Assembly: GCA_026686845.1 (NCBI GenBank)
Contig: JAIVEN010000012.1
Coordinates: forward strand, 18,788,501 to 18,852,500
DNA length: 64,000 nucleotides
DNA from: Adenanthera pavonina
Taxonomy: Eukaryota; Streptophyta; Magnoliopsida; Fabales; Fabaceae
Direction: 5' to 3'
Position 1 is the stretch's first letter. The number at the start of each line of letters is the position of its first letter. This document shows, in pieces, positions 1 to 11,624 of this stretch. The translations under genes were made by a program, and so were the position numbers. The notes below the pieces were generated by a model. It saw nothing but the letters and a program-made list of their open reading frames with translations, did no database searches and was not told where the DNA came from.

Positions 1-660
1 TTGAAAGGATATTTAAAAAAATTTTTCTTAAAATTTTTGTTGCGACTCCTCTAAAATCGGCATACATCTTGAACAGTTGTCTTAAGTTGATCATGCAATT
101 TTTATGACTTTTAAAAAATTATTTTAATTATCCTTTAATCATTCACATGCAAAAATACATATAAAAATAAAAGAAAATGTAAAAATGAAAATAAAGAATA
201 AAATGAAAATATGAGGAGTTGGGAAAAATAAAATAAGAGAAAAATATTATTTATTTACAAGAGTGGATTTGACCTAGAATTAGAGTCTGGGGCCTATATA
301 CCCTGTAATAAGGATCAAAGTCAACGTAGTTCGGGTTATAAATGCGTGTCATTGGGTTGATATTTTTCATTATGTATATATTTTTTCGAAAAGAGGAGAT
401 TGTAAAAAATAATTTATCTTTCCACAAAGAAAATAATTTTCAAAATTAGTTGGTGTATTTTAATTTGTAGAAGATAGATTAATTTCGATTATCTTATCTT
501 ATCAGTCATTTTTTTTCATTTTTCATTTTAATTTTTTTCAAAGAAAATCAATTCTAAAAAAAAAAGAATATATGTTTTTCCTTAATGTAGAAAAATTATG
601 TGACATTGAATATTTTATTTTTAATTTGAAAAGGAAAATTGAAAAAGAATTTTATTTTTA
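1..660. other. gene-free AT-rich sequence, unresolved
   Basis: No coding frame of note. The sequence is a mosaic of A/T runs with one less AT-rich patch around 240-350. It may be old LTR-retroelement debris, but no LTR pair, primer-binding site or protein remnant could be identified. Confidence 0.5.
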
Positions 661-677
661 CAAAATAAAATTAATTA

Positions 678-1635
678 ACTCATGTAGTGACTTTATCACT
701 CACAATCCGTTTATTGATACCTAAATATTTATGGTGATGCCACTCGTGGCAAATAGGTATAAAGAATAAAAATGGTTTGATGGGAAACTAATAATTTAAA
801 TAAATTATTTTTACTTCTTTTTTTATTTATTATAAAATAAATAAGACCCTCTCAACACATCTATTTCTTTTTTTTTATTTTTTATTTCAAATTATGAAAT
901 GAAAAATGCAATAAGAAAATCCTCTTTTATTATTATTATCTTTTTATTTATTCAAAAAGGAATTTAAGAAAAAATGCTACATTCGATATTTTTCTTTTTT
1001 ATTTTATTTTTTTGTTATGATTATTATGATTATTATTATTATAAATTAGATGTATTTTCTTGTTTTAGCTTGTGAAAATGGAAAAAAGTAATTAAATTCT
1101 TTCTTCTTCTTTTTTTCTTTTAAACTTAAAATAGTACTAAAAAAGAATTTAAAGTGAAACTGCTACATATATGGTGAATTTATCACTAACAGTCCGCTAA
1201 TTGTCACTTAAATGCTCATGGTGTTATCACTCAAAGCACAAAGATATAAAAAGGGCTTATTGGATAAAATTGAGAAAAATAAATAATTTAATTTCTTATT
1301 TTATATAAGTCATTTTTATTTCCTTGTTTTATTGTAAAAATAGAAATAAATATGACCATAGCAACACATTTTTATTTTAGACAAAAAAAAACATTAAAAA
1401 GAATTTAAAATATGACTATTATATATATATATATATTTTTTTACAAAATAGAATATATAAACAACTTTACTTTTACAAAAAAAGATCTTTTTTATTTGTT
1501 TATTTTTTACCTTCATAAATTAACTTTAAAACAAAACCAACCATTAATTGTAGTGACTTTATCACTTACAATTTATCGATTGATACTCAGATGCTCATGA
1601 TATTACCACTCGGAACAAAAAAGTTGCAAGAAAAA
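678..1635 (+). repeat. three diverged copies of a ~100-bp motif
   Basis: A motif of about 100 bp recurs at about 678-781, 1161-1262 and 1541-1635. Each copy reads roughly 'gtgactttatcact', then a TGATAC- or TCACTT-type segment, 'atgctcatgg', a 'cact' block, and 'aaagatataaaaa' or similar. Spacing is about 480 and then 380 bp, with AT-rich filler between. Copies are diverged with small gaps. This resembles the degenerate tandem repeats found in untranslated parts of large plant retroelements, but no such element could be delimited. Confidence 0.6.
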
Positions 1636-1639
1636 TTTG

Positions 1640-4440
1640 GACGAAAATAGAGGGTGCTTATTTTGACTATTTTTATTATTTATTTTTAATTTTAAAAGGA
1701 AAATAAAAAAAAGCCATGGGAATCCAAAATTATTTGAACACCAAATCTAATATTATGGCAACTCCTCACTCATGGTATAATTGACTGACACCCTAACTAT
1801 TTGTCCATAAAGACTTAATTCCTCACGATAAATTCTAAAAGTGAAAAGAAAAGAAACCAATAAAAAAAATCACCAAATACAATTTATGTGCACCTATGTA
1901 AGCATATTAGTGCGTAAGTCTACTCAGACTTAACATAATCATATCATGGGTTAAATTATATAACAAATTGAAAGAAATGAACTATTCCGTTGTCTTCGTT
2001 CGGTGCTAGTTCCATTAGGATTTGTAGCTTGCCTTCTCTAATGCCATTTCCCCTTCAATCACTATGGTTTTGATTTCTCCCCAAACTTGGTTCATGCTCC
2101 TGAGGTGCTCAAAAGGTATAAGAATGAGAATGGATTATTATTTACCTTTAAATCAACCCAAAACATCAAGAATGATATTCTTTATAGAAGACAAAAATTA
2201 TTATTGCTCAAGAAGCCTAAATCATTGTTTCCTATGCAGATGTTGCCAGGGTTGTACTTTCAAGCTAAAGACAAAATCAGCAAGCTTACAACAACAAAAA
2301 TGCAGGGAAATTGAGCCGAAACGTGGATGAATATACTCATTTCACATGAGAACATATGGGATGACAGAATGCATAATTTTGAGCACAAATGTGCAACAAC
2401 CAAATTTCTGTTCAGGCATAAAAGACTACAACCATAAGATTATTTTCAAGCCTAAGCTTATAACCGAACAGAGTTGCACAATATTGGAAACAAGGTTTCC
2501 CCATGGAAGACTAGGGTCACATGACGACCTTAGATACTTAAAACCGAATATATGTGTGCAATAACCCTAAAGACGTTTGGACCCCTCCTAAATAATTAAC
2601 CTAAGCACACACAAATGCCCGATTATCATCCAAAATGCCCCATTACATGAGATGAAAATGATTTAGAATAGATAAGTTTTTCCCACTCTATTTGCTACCC
2701 AAAGCATGATCCATTTGTTAGCCTCACATGCCAGCTGAGTCGGGTATTGGACCCTTAGAGACTTCTAGTCTAAATGCAAATTAAGTATATGGTCATAGAG
2801 ATATCAGATCCATCCACTCATAACCAAGTGTAAGCATATTATCAAGGCAAACTCTTAAGCAGTGAAATACTTATCATGAGCAAAGGGAAAGACTAACTTC
2901 ACCCTTGCAAATCAAAACAAGGCAAATATTTCCATTCTCTTATTATTCTAAACAACAAAGCATGTGGAGCATTTACAGTAAAAAAAAATTACATTCACAA
3001 AGAGAGCTTATGAGATGGCCTAAACCTCTACCCCAAGCTCCATTAGAATCCCCAACTGAAGACCCCATAAACTATTAGAGATGCATTCCAATAGGACTAC
3101 ACAAGGACCCATGGCAAACCAAATTTCTAACAGCCTCACATAATTTCAAATCTAACCACCATAGTTTGTAGATCATAGAAAGACTTTCACAGGTCCAAGG
3201 AAGCAAATTAATTAAACCAAAAAAAGTCAAAAGAGGTCCTTATACTTCTGTAAGAGGGCATAAATTTATTGAACCTCAAACGAATAGAAGCATAGCTTGA
3301 GCGCAAATGATGCCTTAAAACCATTCACAGGTTTTTCAAAAAGCTACAGTAATGTTATTCTCAACTACAGACCACCATCATTGGGGGTGACAAAATTTTG
3401 GATTTTTCCAAGATATCATTTGAAGGAACAAAAGATACAGAAACCGTAAAATTCTAAGCATATAAGGCCAAAAGAGAAGAAAAACTAGTTAGCTAGACAA
3501 TGATACTGAAAGATTAAGCCAGATGCAACGAAGCAGAAAAAGAATCTTGTCTTGTATCAAAGAACGACCAAAACATTTATGACTTCAAGACCTCAACTAT
3601 ACTCTCAAAGGTTCAAGAACTCAAAGAAATTAAAACTAGTATCCTACTGATAGAAATGGGGAAGGCCAGTCTCAGTAATCAAGTTATAGCTTCAAATTCT
3701 TCATTAAAATGAAAATTACTAGTTGAAGGTATATGATTCTCCGTGCTTGCTGTGCAGCTCTTTCCCTTTCCAAACTCAGATCGTTCCTTTGTATCGCTCC
3801 TTTGTGCTCTCTTGCTTCTTCGATCTCGGACTCCCTCTCTTCTTGTACCTCAGCTCCCTTGATTTTTTTCTTGCCCGTCTATTTTCTCCCTCTCATTTCC
3901 TTCATAAGGTTTTTTCGGCGCCCCAAACCCCTCTAGGTTTTTCTCCATCCCTTAATTCCTTTCCCTCCCTCTGCCATTTATAGAGTTGGAGCGAGTAAAG
4001 AAGGAGAGATACCTGAGCGCGTGGATACTGCCCTACACCATTTCGTTAACCATTTCGTGCTCAGTTCTTCTGCTGCTTCAATTTCCTTTCCCTTGAACAT
4101 GCTCATCCAAACCATTTGATCACCTCTACTACCTTCTCATACCAGGTACGGAGCAGTGGAGGGAGTTCTTTGTCATTTTCACGCCTCCCCTGCTTTGCTT
4201 TCTCTTTCTTTCTCTCTCGTATATATTGTAATTGGAACCCTAGCTTGCCTTCCCACGCTTGCACTTTGTCTCACTCTCGCCCTTAGAGAGACCATAGCTC
4301 GAGGTTTCTCCTAGTTCTTTTGCTCAAGCTCCCTTCGTGGCCCTAGCCCTTTCTCGCGTCCCCCTGCATCTCACATGTGAGCCTCTGCTCAAAGGCCCAG
4401 GTTCATTTGGGCTGAAATGCTAAGTTTTAGCATTTTAGTC
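1640..4440. other. gene-free, repeat-like sequence of higher GC
   Basis: No convincing gene. Short open frames exist around 2064-2564 and 3723-3983, but they overlap in several frames and show no recognisable domain. From about 3720 to 4440 the sequence is pyrimidine-rich (CTCCCT, CTTTCTCTC) and markedly less AT-rich than its surroundings. This is reminiscent of a retroelement LTR or leader, but I found no matching second LTR. Confidence 0.45.
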
Positions 4441-4803
4441 CAAATGTTATCATCATTTTTTTTCATTTGATTTTTTGATTCTTTTTTTTAATATTACCTT
4501 TTTGAAAAGAAAAGAAAAAAATTGAATTTTTGAAGGATCAAAGTAAAGGGATAGGATGACTAAAGGATACATTTTTATTATTAGGAATCCTAAGAGAAAG
4601 AAAATTGATTTTTTTTTGTTTCTTAATATATATATATATTTATTTTATTTTTTGTTGGGTCATAAAGAAAAGGGATTGGATTTGGAAAATATATTTTTTG
4701 TACTTTTCTTTTATTTTAGAAAATATGCATTCAAATTGAAATTAAAAGGAAATTTATGTCATTCTTCATATTTTTTAATCTTCCAATTTCCTAAGAAAGC
4801 TCA

Positions 4804-7665
4804 GACAAAATACGATGTTCACAAGCACTTTTATGATTCATGGACCTTGTGGCTCAATGAATCCAAATTCACTATGTATGGTTGATGGGGAATGCTCCAA
4901 GGATTATCCAAAGACATTCAATGGTAGCACAATAATTGATAAAGATGGATATCCTAGGTACAGAAAGTCAAATAATGGTGCAACCATAGTAAAAAATAGT
5001 GTTGAACTAGATAACAGATTTGTTATCACTTATAATTTATATTTGTTGTTAAAGTACAATGATCACATAAACGTTGAGCGTTGCAATCATGCTCATCAAT
5101 TAAGTATTTATTTAAGCATGTGAACAAAGGGTATGATAGGGTCATAATGGCATTTTATACAGATTCACGAGACAATAATCATAATAGAATACATGATAAG
5201 ATAAAACTGTACTATGATTGCAGATGTCTATCTCCCTATGAGGCTGTTTGGAGAATATTTTCTTTTGATATCAATTATAGGAAATCGTCTATGGAAATGT
5301 TATCTTTTCATTTGCCAGATCAACAAGTTATTGTATTTGATGATGATGAGCCACTTGATTCGGTGCTAGAAAGAAGTACGTTCAAACAAGAACACTATTT
5401 TTTTAGTATGGTTTCAAGCTAATACTAAGTATAAAGATTTAGCAAAGTACTTGTGTTACCATGAATTCCCAACTAAATTTGTGTATAAGAAGAAAGAGCA
5501 TGAGTGGACTCTTTGGAAAAAAGGATTTTCAATTGGAAGACTATATTCCACTTGGCAGCGGTGAATTGTACTATTTGCGAACTTTGTTAACTATAGTTAG
5601 AGATTGTACATCTTATGAAAGAATTAGAATAATTGATGGAATCGTTTCTTCTACTTTTAGAGATGCATGTTATACACTTGGGTTGTTAGATGATGATAAG
5701 GAGTACATAGATGGAATTATAGATATAAGTCATTAGGCTATTACAGAGTTTTTTCAAAGGTTATACTGTATTTCTCTTTTGTCTAGCTCTATATCAAGAC
5801 CAGAGTTTGTATGGGAGAAAACATGACAATTCCTTTTAGAAAACATATTGTATAAATCTATAACAGGACATCAAGGTTTGTTTCAAATATATACTCAATT
5901 ATTTTTAGATAAATAATCAATTTGATAATTCAATTACATTTATGACATAAGTCATTTCAAAAGGTATTATATAATAATATGTTTTTTTTTTCTATAGGAT
6001 GACACCTATCACGTGAAGAAATTCAAAACTTTGCTCTTATAGAAATTGAGAATTATTTATAATCGAATGATAAGAGCCTTATTGATTTCTATTCTATGCC
6101 TGTTCCCAATACAACAAGCATAAATGTAAGTATGAACAAGTTGATCTGACCATAATTAAATTATGATAGAGCTATTCTTACTAATCAATTGCCTGTATTA
6201 ATTAAATCCTTAACTTCTGAACAATTGAGAATTTATGATAACATTGTTTTAGCGGTTGACTCCGGGAAAGCATGAATATTCATTGTTTATGGATATAGAG
6301 AAACTGATAAAACATATGTATGGAATACTCTTTTAACCTGTTTAAGATCCCAGGGCAAAATTGTTTTAAAATGCAGCATCAAGTGGTATTGTTTCTTTAT
6401 TACTACTTGATGAAAGAATTGTTCATTCTCAATTCTGTATATCTCTTGATGTTCATGAAGAATCTATATGCAATATAAAATAGGGTAGTCATCTTGTTGA
6501 GTTATTGGTTCATACTTCCTTAATTATATGGGATGAAGTTCCTATGGCTAATAAATTTTGTTTTGAAGCTCTTGATTATAGCTTAAAAGATATTTTAAAA
6601 CTATCTAATCCATCAATTGTGAATCTCCCTTTTGGAGGTAAGGTAGTTATATTTGGTGGGGATTTTAGACAAATTCTACCTGTGATACTAAGAGGGACTC
6701 GAGAGGATATATTGTTTTCTACCATTAATTCATCTTACATTTGAGATCACTGTAAATTACTTATTCTGACAAGAGATATGAGACTCCTTGTTATTGTATG
6801 TGTTAGATGATGCCAATAGAGAAATACGAGAGTTTTTTTTTATTGGATTCTTTCTATAGGTAATGGAACAAGTATGATACTAATGATGGAAACATTGATA
6901 TAAAAATTTTTGAAGATTTGTTACTGTATGTGTGAGACGATCCTATCAAATCAAGAGTAGAAGCCACTTATCTGAATCTCAATGAGAATTTAAATAGATC
7001 ATTTTGCTTTAGAGATAGAGCTATATTAGCCCCTACTTTGTCTATTGTTGATAATGTTAATGAATATATGTTGTCTTTATTACAAGGGGAAGATATAGTG
7101 TACTATAGTTCTGATAGTATAGTTAAGGAAAATTGCAATATGGGTTCTGTTGATGATCTCCATTCCATTGAATTTTTGAGTTCAATTTCCATGTTAGGTC
7201 TTCTTAATCATGAAATTAAGTTAAAGGTTGGTGCACTTATTATTCTCATGAGAAATATTGACAAATCATTGAGTCTTTGTAATGGCACCTGTTTCATTGT
7301 TACACAAGCTGGCAAGCATGTACTTCAAGCTAAAGTCATGTCTGAATCAAATGAAGGAATGAAAATTTGTATACCCAAAATATCTATGATTCTATCATAT
7401 TCAAGATTGCCATTTATTATGAAGTGATGTCTATTTCCTATAATATTAGCTTTTGCCATAACAATTAACAAAAGTCAAGGGCAAAGTCTATGCAATGTGG
7501 GTTTGTACTTACCAAGACCAGTGTTCATACATGAACAATTTTATGTTGCTTTATCACATGTATGATCTAGAAATGAATTGAAGATATTGATTCTAGATCA
7601 AGATGGCAATTCAAGTGACACAATTACAAATACTATTTACAAAGAAGTATTTAATAATCTCACTT
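4804..7665 (+). pseudogene. degenerate Helitron Rep/helicase (RepHel) gene
   Basis: This is a broken coding region of an autonomous Helitron, whose protein combines a Rep-like rolling-circle domain region with a PIF1-type DNA helicase. Conserved blocks appear in order across several frames. HGPCGSMNPNSLCM lies near 4836-4880, DKDGYPRYRKS near 4940-4970, and SIKYLFKHVNKGYDR near 5095-5140 in another frame. SFHLPDQQ is near 5310, and GSGELYYLRTLL plus ACYTLGLLDDDKEYID fall at 5550-5715. The helicase part shows a damaged Walker A (YGYRETDKT, near 6287-6313) and an intact Walker B (LIIWDEVPM, near 6520-6546). GGDFRQILPV follows, then the C-terminal ITINKSQGQSL and FYVALSHV blocks at 7458-7560. 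At least three frameshifts and more than ten in-frame stops make it non-functional. The family is clear. The element ends were not found. Confidence 0.88.
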
Positions 7666-8665
7666 GATTGTTTTATATTAATCTATACTTTATGATCACT
7701 TAATATTATTTATGAATTAAACAATTTACAATGCTATTGTGCTTTCCATTTATATGTATAATTTTATCATTTGTCATATTTAAAAAATATAGTTAGTTTT
7801 ATTGACCACGTGCATCACACAAGTTACATACTAGTTAATCAAAACATTAAAAAAAAAGAGGGGGAGGATATTTGTATAATGAATTTATGGATAGTATTTT
7901 TGGTAAAAGCTCATAAATACTCCACAAAATCCTACAAAATATCTTATATTATGGAACAAGTGAAATTTTGTAAAAGATCTTATAATACAAGGTAGAAAAA
8001 GTGTAATAATTTGTTTAATCAATAGTATATTTGATGAATAATGGAACTTAATATGCATTATTCAAGATGATGTTAAGGTAAGATTAAGATAAAGATAATT
8101 TAGTTGTTTGACCATTGGACCACGTTAGCTAGTATAATACTCTCTCCATTCCCCATTATAAATCAATTTTAACTGAATTACACACACTAAAAAAAAATAG
8201 TTAAAGCTAGTTAACATTATTAAATTTTGCAAAATTTACCAAAACTTTCCAATATTACTTTCATTAAATTGTACAATACTACTTTAATTATATCTTTCTT
8301 AATCTCCCTCCATCATAATTGTTTAATCATTCCTTCATTTTAAAATATAATTTTTGAAATTAAGTATATCAATAGTGGAAAACGTATGCAACTCTTGCAT
8401 TTCACTTCCGCACCTCACCGCTATGTAAAATGTAATGAATTTTGTGTAAGAGGAAGCTTCTCTCCTCATTATGCTGTGAGTCTAGTATCATTAAATGGAG
8501 AATACAATAATGAGGAGCAGACTTGGAAAGTAATATTTCATGTATAGCTTGTGACTTATATTTTACATATATGAGTTCTTCTAGAATCTGCCCTATAATA
8601 AGGAATAGAGAGTGTACAAATCTAGTATTAATAGTTAAATCTTGTCTTTTGACTCTTCCATTTAA
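7666..8665. other. gene-free sequence downstream of the Helitron remnant
   Basis: AT-rich with no supported gene. It should contain the Helitron 3' end. A CTAG at about 8132-8135 followed by T was considered, but no convincing preceding hairpin was seen. A CTCTCTCC-type stretch near 8143 resembles a MITE end but has no partner. Confidence 0.45.
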
Positions 8666-8673
8666 GTTTTGAA

Positions 8674-9024
8674 CAATGTATTAAAAATCAGACCTAATTA
8701 GCTGGTTTAATAGGTTGAACTGGAAACGATTACTAGGTCCGGTCAAGAATAAGAGCAGAATCGGAGGATTACAAAACTGGTTAAATTGGGCTTGAACTAA
8801 TGAAACATAATTGTAAAATGGTTTAAAATATTAACTTGTTTATATTTTAATATTAGATTATGAAACTTATTAATAATATTTTTTAATAATATATGACATA
8901 TAAAATTAAAAAAATTATTAATTTTATTGCTATAATTTGATTACGGTTTAACCATAATTAAATCATAGAATCTTAAATTAGTATCTTCATCAGTTCAATA
9001 ATCGGTCCAGTTTTTAATACCTTA
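8674..9024. mobile_element. hAT-like MITE, copy 1
   Basis: A non-coding element of 351 bp, starting CAATGTATTAAAAA and ending in the complement of TAAGGTATTAAAAA. It carries subterminal AACTGG/GGTCCGGT motifs and a very AT-rich core. It is flanked by a probable 8-bp target duplication, gttttgaa (8666-8673) and gttttaac (9025-9032). A paralogous unfilled site, gttttgac, lies at 15929-15936 in the same sequence context. Three related copies lie at 17850, 27967 and 32841. The 8-bp duplications and CA-G/TA-type ends favour the hAT superfamily. No transposase is present. Confidence 0.75.
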
Positions 9025-9130
9025 GTTTTAACTCTGTGAGTCTTTTTTTAATTCTTTTAAATTAAATGTTTGAGTCACTAATAAATGGGCAAAACTATTG
9101 TATTAGATACTTCCTCACTTCCATTTTTTC
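9025..9130. repeat. dispersed repeat, partner of 15918-16035
   Basis: Sequence running from 'ctctgtgagtct' to 'aaactattgtattag' is closely similar to 15937-16035. Together with 8651-8673 it is one repeat copy interrupted by the hAT MITE. Confidence 0.65.
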
Positions 9131-9945
9131 TCTCCTTCAAAAACTAAAAAAGATAATAAATAACTTAATGGGTTTTGTATTTACTAATTTTAATTATTAC
9201 TCTTAAATGGAGTATTAAATGATAATAAAAAAATTATATATTATTAATTACTTAAGGATATAATTAGAAAAATTAATTCTCTATTAGTTTTCTAAATTGA
9301 GAATTTAATTAGGACATTTGGAATTTTCTAAATTAATGACATAAAATTTGACTGAGTAGGCTTAATAATTCTCTCAATGATTGTGTTCAACTTGTTGATA
9401 ATTGATCTGCGTGATCATTTTATACAAAACAGTACAACAGACAATTGACAGGGGGAAAAACATTAAGAAAAATAGTTCAAGCATATGAATTAACCCGTGT
9501 CAACAAATTTCATTTTTCTTTTATCATATTCTTGATGACAGCGAAAAAGGTACATCTATAAAAATACGCTAAACACCGATAAGAGCTAATTATGATTTCA
9601 AATTGACCTATGTGTACTCACTTTGACCCTTGGATAACCATTATTGCTGTCATGAATCTCTCATATATACTATATATAGAAATTAGACAAAAATATTAGG
9701 ACACAGAAAAGGTCCGAGATAAACCTATTTGGAGTCGTAAGAAGTTGGAAGGTGAAGCGACACGATAGTACACATGCATCCTAATAGATATTCCCATATA
9801 TAGTTAATGAAGACAAGAAACTGAGCAATCCAATACGTCCTATGATTAAACTTCTTCGTTATTCTGTTATATATCATACTCCCGACGAAATATCATCACT
9901 CTTGATCTCTAACTACATGACTCAACTGGAGGGAGTCTTGCCTAC
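9131..9945. other. 3' flank of family copy 1
   Basis: Gene-free. The part around 9811-9880 is similar to 50262-50310, the 3' flank of copy 6, so the duplication that produced the two genes included downstream sequence. Confidence 0.5.
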
Positions 9946-10458
9946 CTAGTTATTGAATACAACATTATATAACGGTAAGAGTGGTTGTATGGCTCTTGGG
10001 TGAGGAGGACTTATGTTGCAATTTATTCCATGAAGTCTATTGAGCAACTTAAACAATCCACCCAGAAATAATAGAATAAAGAAAATTGACCACCATGGAA
10101 GCTGCAGAATCAAAGATATCAAAGTGGCCACAGTTAAAGAGCCGAACACAGACATGAGCACTCCAAACTGAGAAGCAAAACCAGGAAACATGGACTGAGC
10201 AGCAGAAGTCAAGTAATAAGCTACTGAACATGCAGCAGAAGCCGTGGAAGTCATAGGATGAAGCTCAAATGGTGAGGGATTCGTCCCTGAGCTTCGGATT
10301 TCGAGGAAGCTCAGCAGAGTGGGAATCATGGAAGCGAAGATGGAGGTGGAGGATGAGGGTTGGTGGGAGGAATTGAAAATATTGACGTTGAAATACACAG
10401 CACAAGAAGCTGGCCTTCCTGAATAGAAGCTGCGGCTCTGGCTGTTCATGTTAGACAT
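9946..10458 (-). CDS. uncharacterised small multi-pass membrane protein (family copy 1)
   Basis: An intact, intronless 170-residue frame with ATG at 10458 and TAG at 9946-9948. I do not recognise a named family, so the function is unknown. The N-terminal 35 residues are Ser/Asn-rich and polar (SFYSGR near 10-15). Hydrophobic stretches follow at about 40-54, 68-90 and 97-139, the last broken by PWW at 121-123. Shared motifs are SPFELH (62-67), CSVAYY (77-82), MFPGFA (90-95), LISLILQLPWWS (113-124) and AIQPLLPL (156-163). No cleavable signal peptide is obvious. The start is supported by a paralogous ATG at the same place in the 29518 gene (MSN) and by a TATA box about 40 bp upstream. Conservation of motifs across three open frames on both strands, while non-coding flanks diverge, argues that it is or recently was a real gene. 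It probably resides in a membrane with two to four spans, which is an inference from hydrophobicity only. Confidence 0.78.
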   Translation of the reverse strand: MSNMNSQSRSFYSGRPASCAVYFNVNIFNSSHQPSSSTSIFASMIPTLLSFLEIRSSGTNPSPFELHPMTSTASAACSVAYYLTSAAQSMFPGFASQFGVLMSVFGSLTVATLISLILQLPWWSIFFILLFLGGLFKLLNRLHGINCNISPPHPRAIQPLLPLYNVVFNN

Positions 10459-10497
10459 TGTCTTTGTTTGCAGTATGCAAAGAAAGACAAAGGCATA

Positions 10498-10505
10498 TAT
10501 TTATA
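10498..10505 (-). promoter_or_regulatory. TATA box of family copy 1
   Basis: On the minus strand this reads TATAAATA, ending 40 bp upstream of the ATG. The 29518 gene and the split copy at 42067 have the same octamer at almost the same distance (41 bp), which supports the call and implies a very short 5' leader. Confidence 0.7.
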
Positions 10506-10546
10506 AACGAATTATATTTCTAAGGAAGATTCCGTGAAGCCAGGTT

Positions 10547-10650
10547 GTTTGATCGAGTCACTACATTTATCAACATGGTATGGATCGATAGGTTTGATCG
10601 CGACATTATATTTCTCAATATGGTATGGATCGATAAGTTTGATCGAGACA
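10547..10650. repeat. 45-bp tandem repeat upstream of copy 1
   Basis: Two full units (10547-10591 and 10592-10636) and the start of a third (from 10637). Each begins gtttgatcg and contains ATGGTATGGATCGATA. The array lies about 90-190 bp upstream of the copy-1 start codon, just beyond the TATA box. The GATCGA core recurs several times. A regulatory role is possible but not shown. Confidence 0.75.
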
Positions 10651-11124
10651 TATTTGACACTTTAATCCCAATTGTCAAACGCTCGTTTTTATAGTAAACT
10701 ATTTGGCACGATGCATCAGCATTATAAACTACTTTTTTTCTATTTAACTATCTAATGTACAGAAATTCAAGTATTATCATATTCAAATAAAGATAACTAT
10801 TTGAATCTATAACATCCTTTTAAGAGTTATTGAATCTCTTTCTTTCAAACCAATTATGGTTGGTCTATATACTTTTTCTTAATAAAAGTGAATTTTTTTT
10901 TATGAACACTAAGAGTATCCTTTAACTGATTACAAAAGACTAATCCATTTGAAATGTAGAAATTATGAAAATAGGTTTTTTCTCTTCTAATAAAAAATTT
11001 TTCATATACACTGTTAAGAATAAAATTTAAAATATTATACTTAGGAATCTAACTATCTGATGATAACTGTACTAGGACCTTGTCGGAGAGATGACATTTA
11101 TTGTACGAGGAGGTTACACCATCC
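10651..11124. other. gene-free AT-rich upstream sequence
   Basis: No gene or clear repeat boundary seen. Confidence 0.4.
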
Positions 11125-11620
11125 AATATAATTATATTTAAAAGCTTCTTACCATAATTAGCAGCCTCACTGTCACAAAGTAAAAGATGAGAGATTTGCA
11201 AGTGTTTACCTTGGGTCCACGCGAACAATGTCTCTGCCATGAAATTGAGGTCTTGGAAGTTGACGTCTCTCTTGTCCTCTTTCTCCCATCTACTCTCTTA
11301 ATATAAAATATATGCTAGAGATTAAAAAAAACATTATCAAGTATTAAAATCATATTTATTAGTTTTAATTTAACAGAATTTTTCTATATAATTTCTTCTA
11401 TGATAATTTTTTTTGGTAATCTTCTCTCAAGATATGCAGTAAATTTTAATTACTTCAACCAAGTTATTTTTCATTTATTATAAAACTATATTTGTACGAT
11501 GAGTTGAGTAAAGATTACAATCAATAAATTTGGTAAGAGCCGAGAGTATATATGTTATATATTAGTCAATTTTAGAAACTAAAAATAAAAAAACTTCCTA
11601 AACTAACCGATGTTGGTCCT
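11125..11620. repeat. duplicated upstream cassette, copy a
   Basis: About 500 bp closely similar to 13105-13625 in the same orientation. It includes a block around 'cacaaagtaaaagatg' and 'ctctgccatgaaattgagg', then 'catatttattagtttt', and 'cttcaaccaagttattttt'. The first part also matches 51870-51945, upstream of copy 6. It therefore looks like ancestral 5' sequence of the gene family. The short frame at 11049-11240 falls inside this repeat and is not supported as a gene. Confidence 0.7.
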
Positions 11621-11624
11621 AAAA

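Noticed and set aside
2064..2564. Overlapping open frames
   Set aside because: Three overlapping frames, no recognisable domain, no paralogue and no plausible promoter. Coding cannot be supported.
3723..3983. Ser/Leu/Phe-rich open frames in two registers
   Set aside because: Composition follows the CTC/TTC-rich DNA. Two registers are open at once, which is expected of a low-complexity pyrimidine tract.
8120..8140. CTAG followed by T as the 3' end of the 4.8-7.7 kb Helitron
   Set aside because: No stable hairpin at the usual short distance upstream and no matching 5' end identified.
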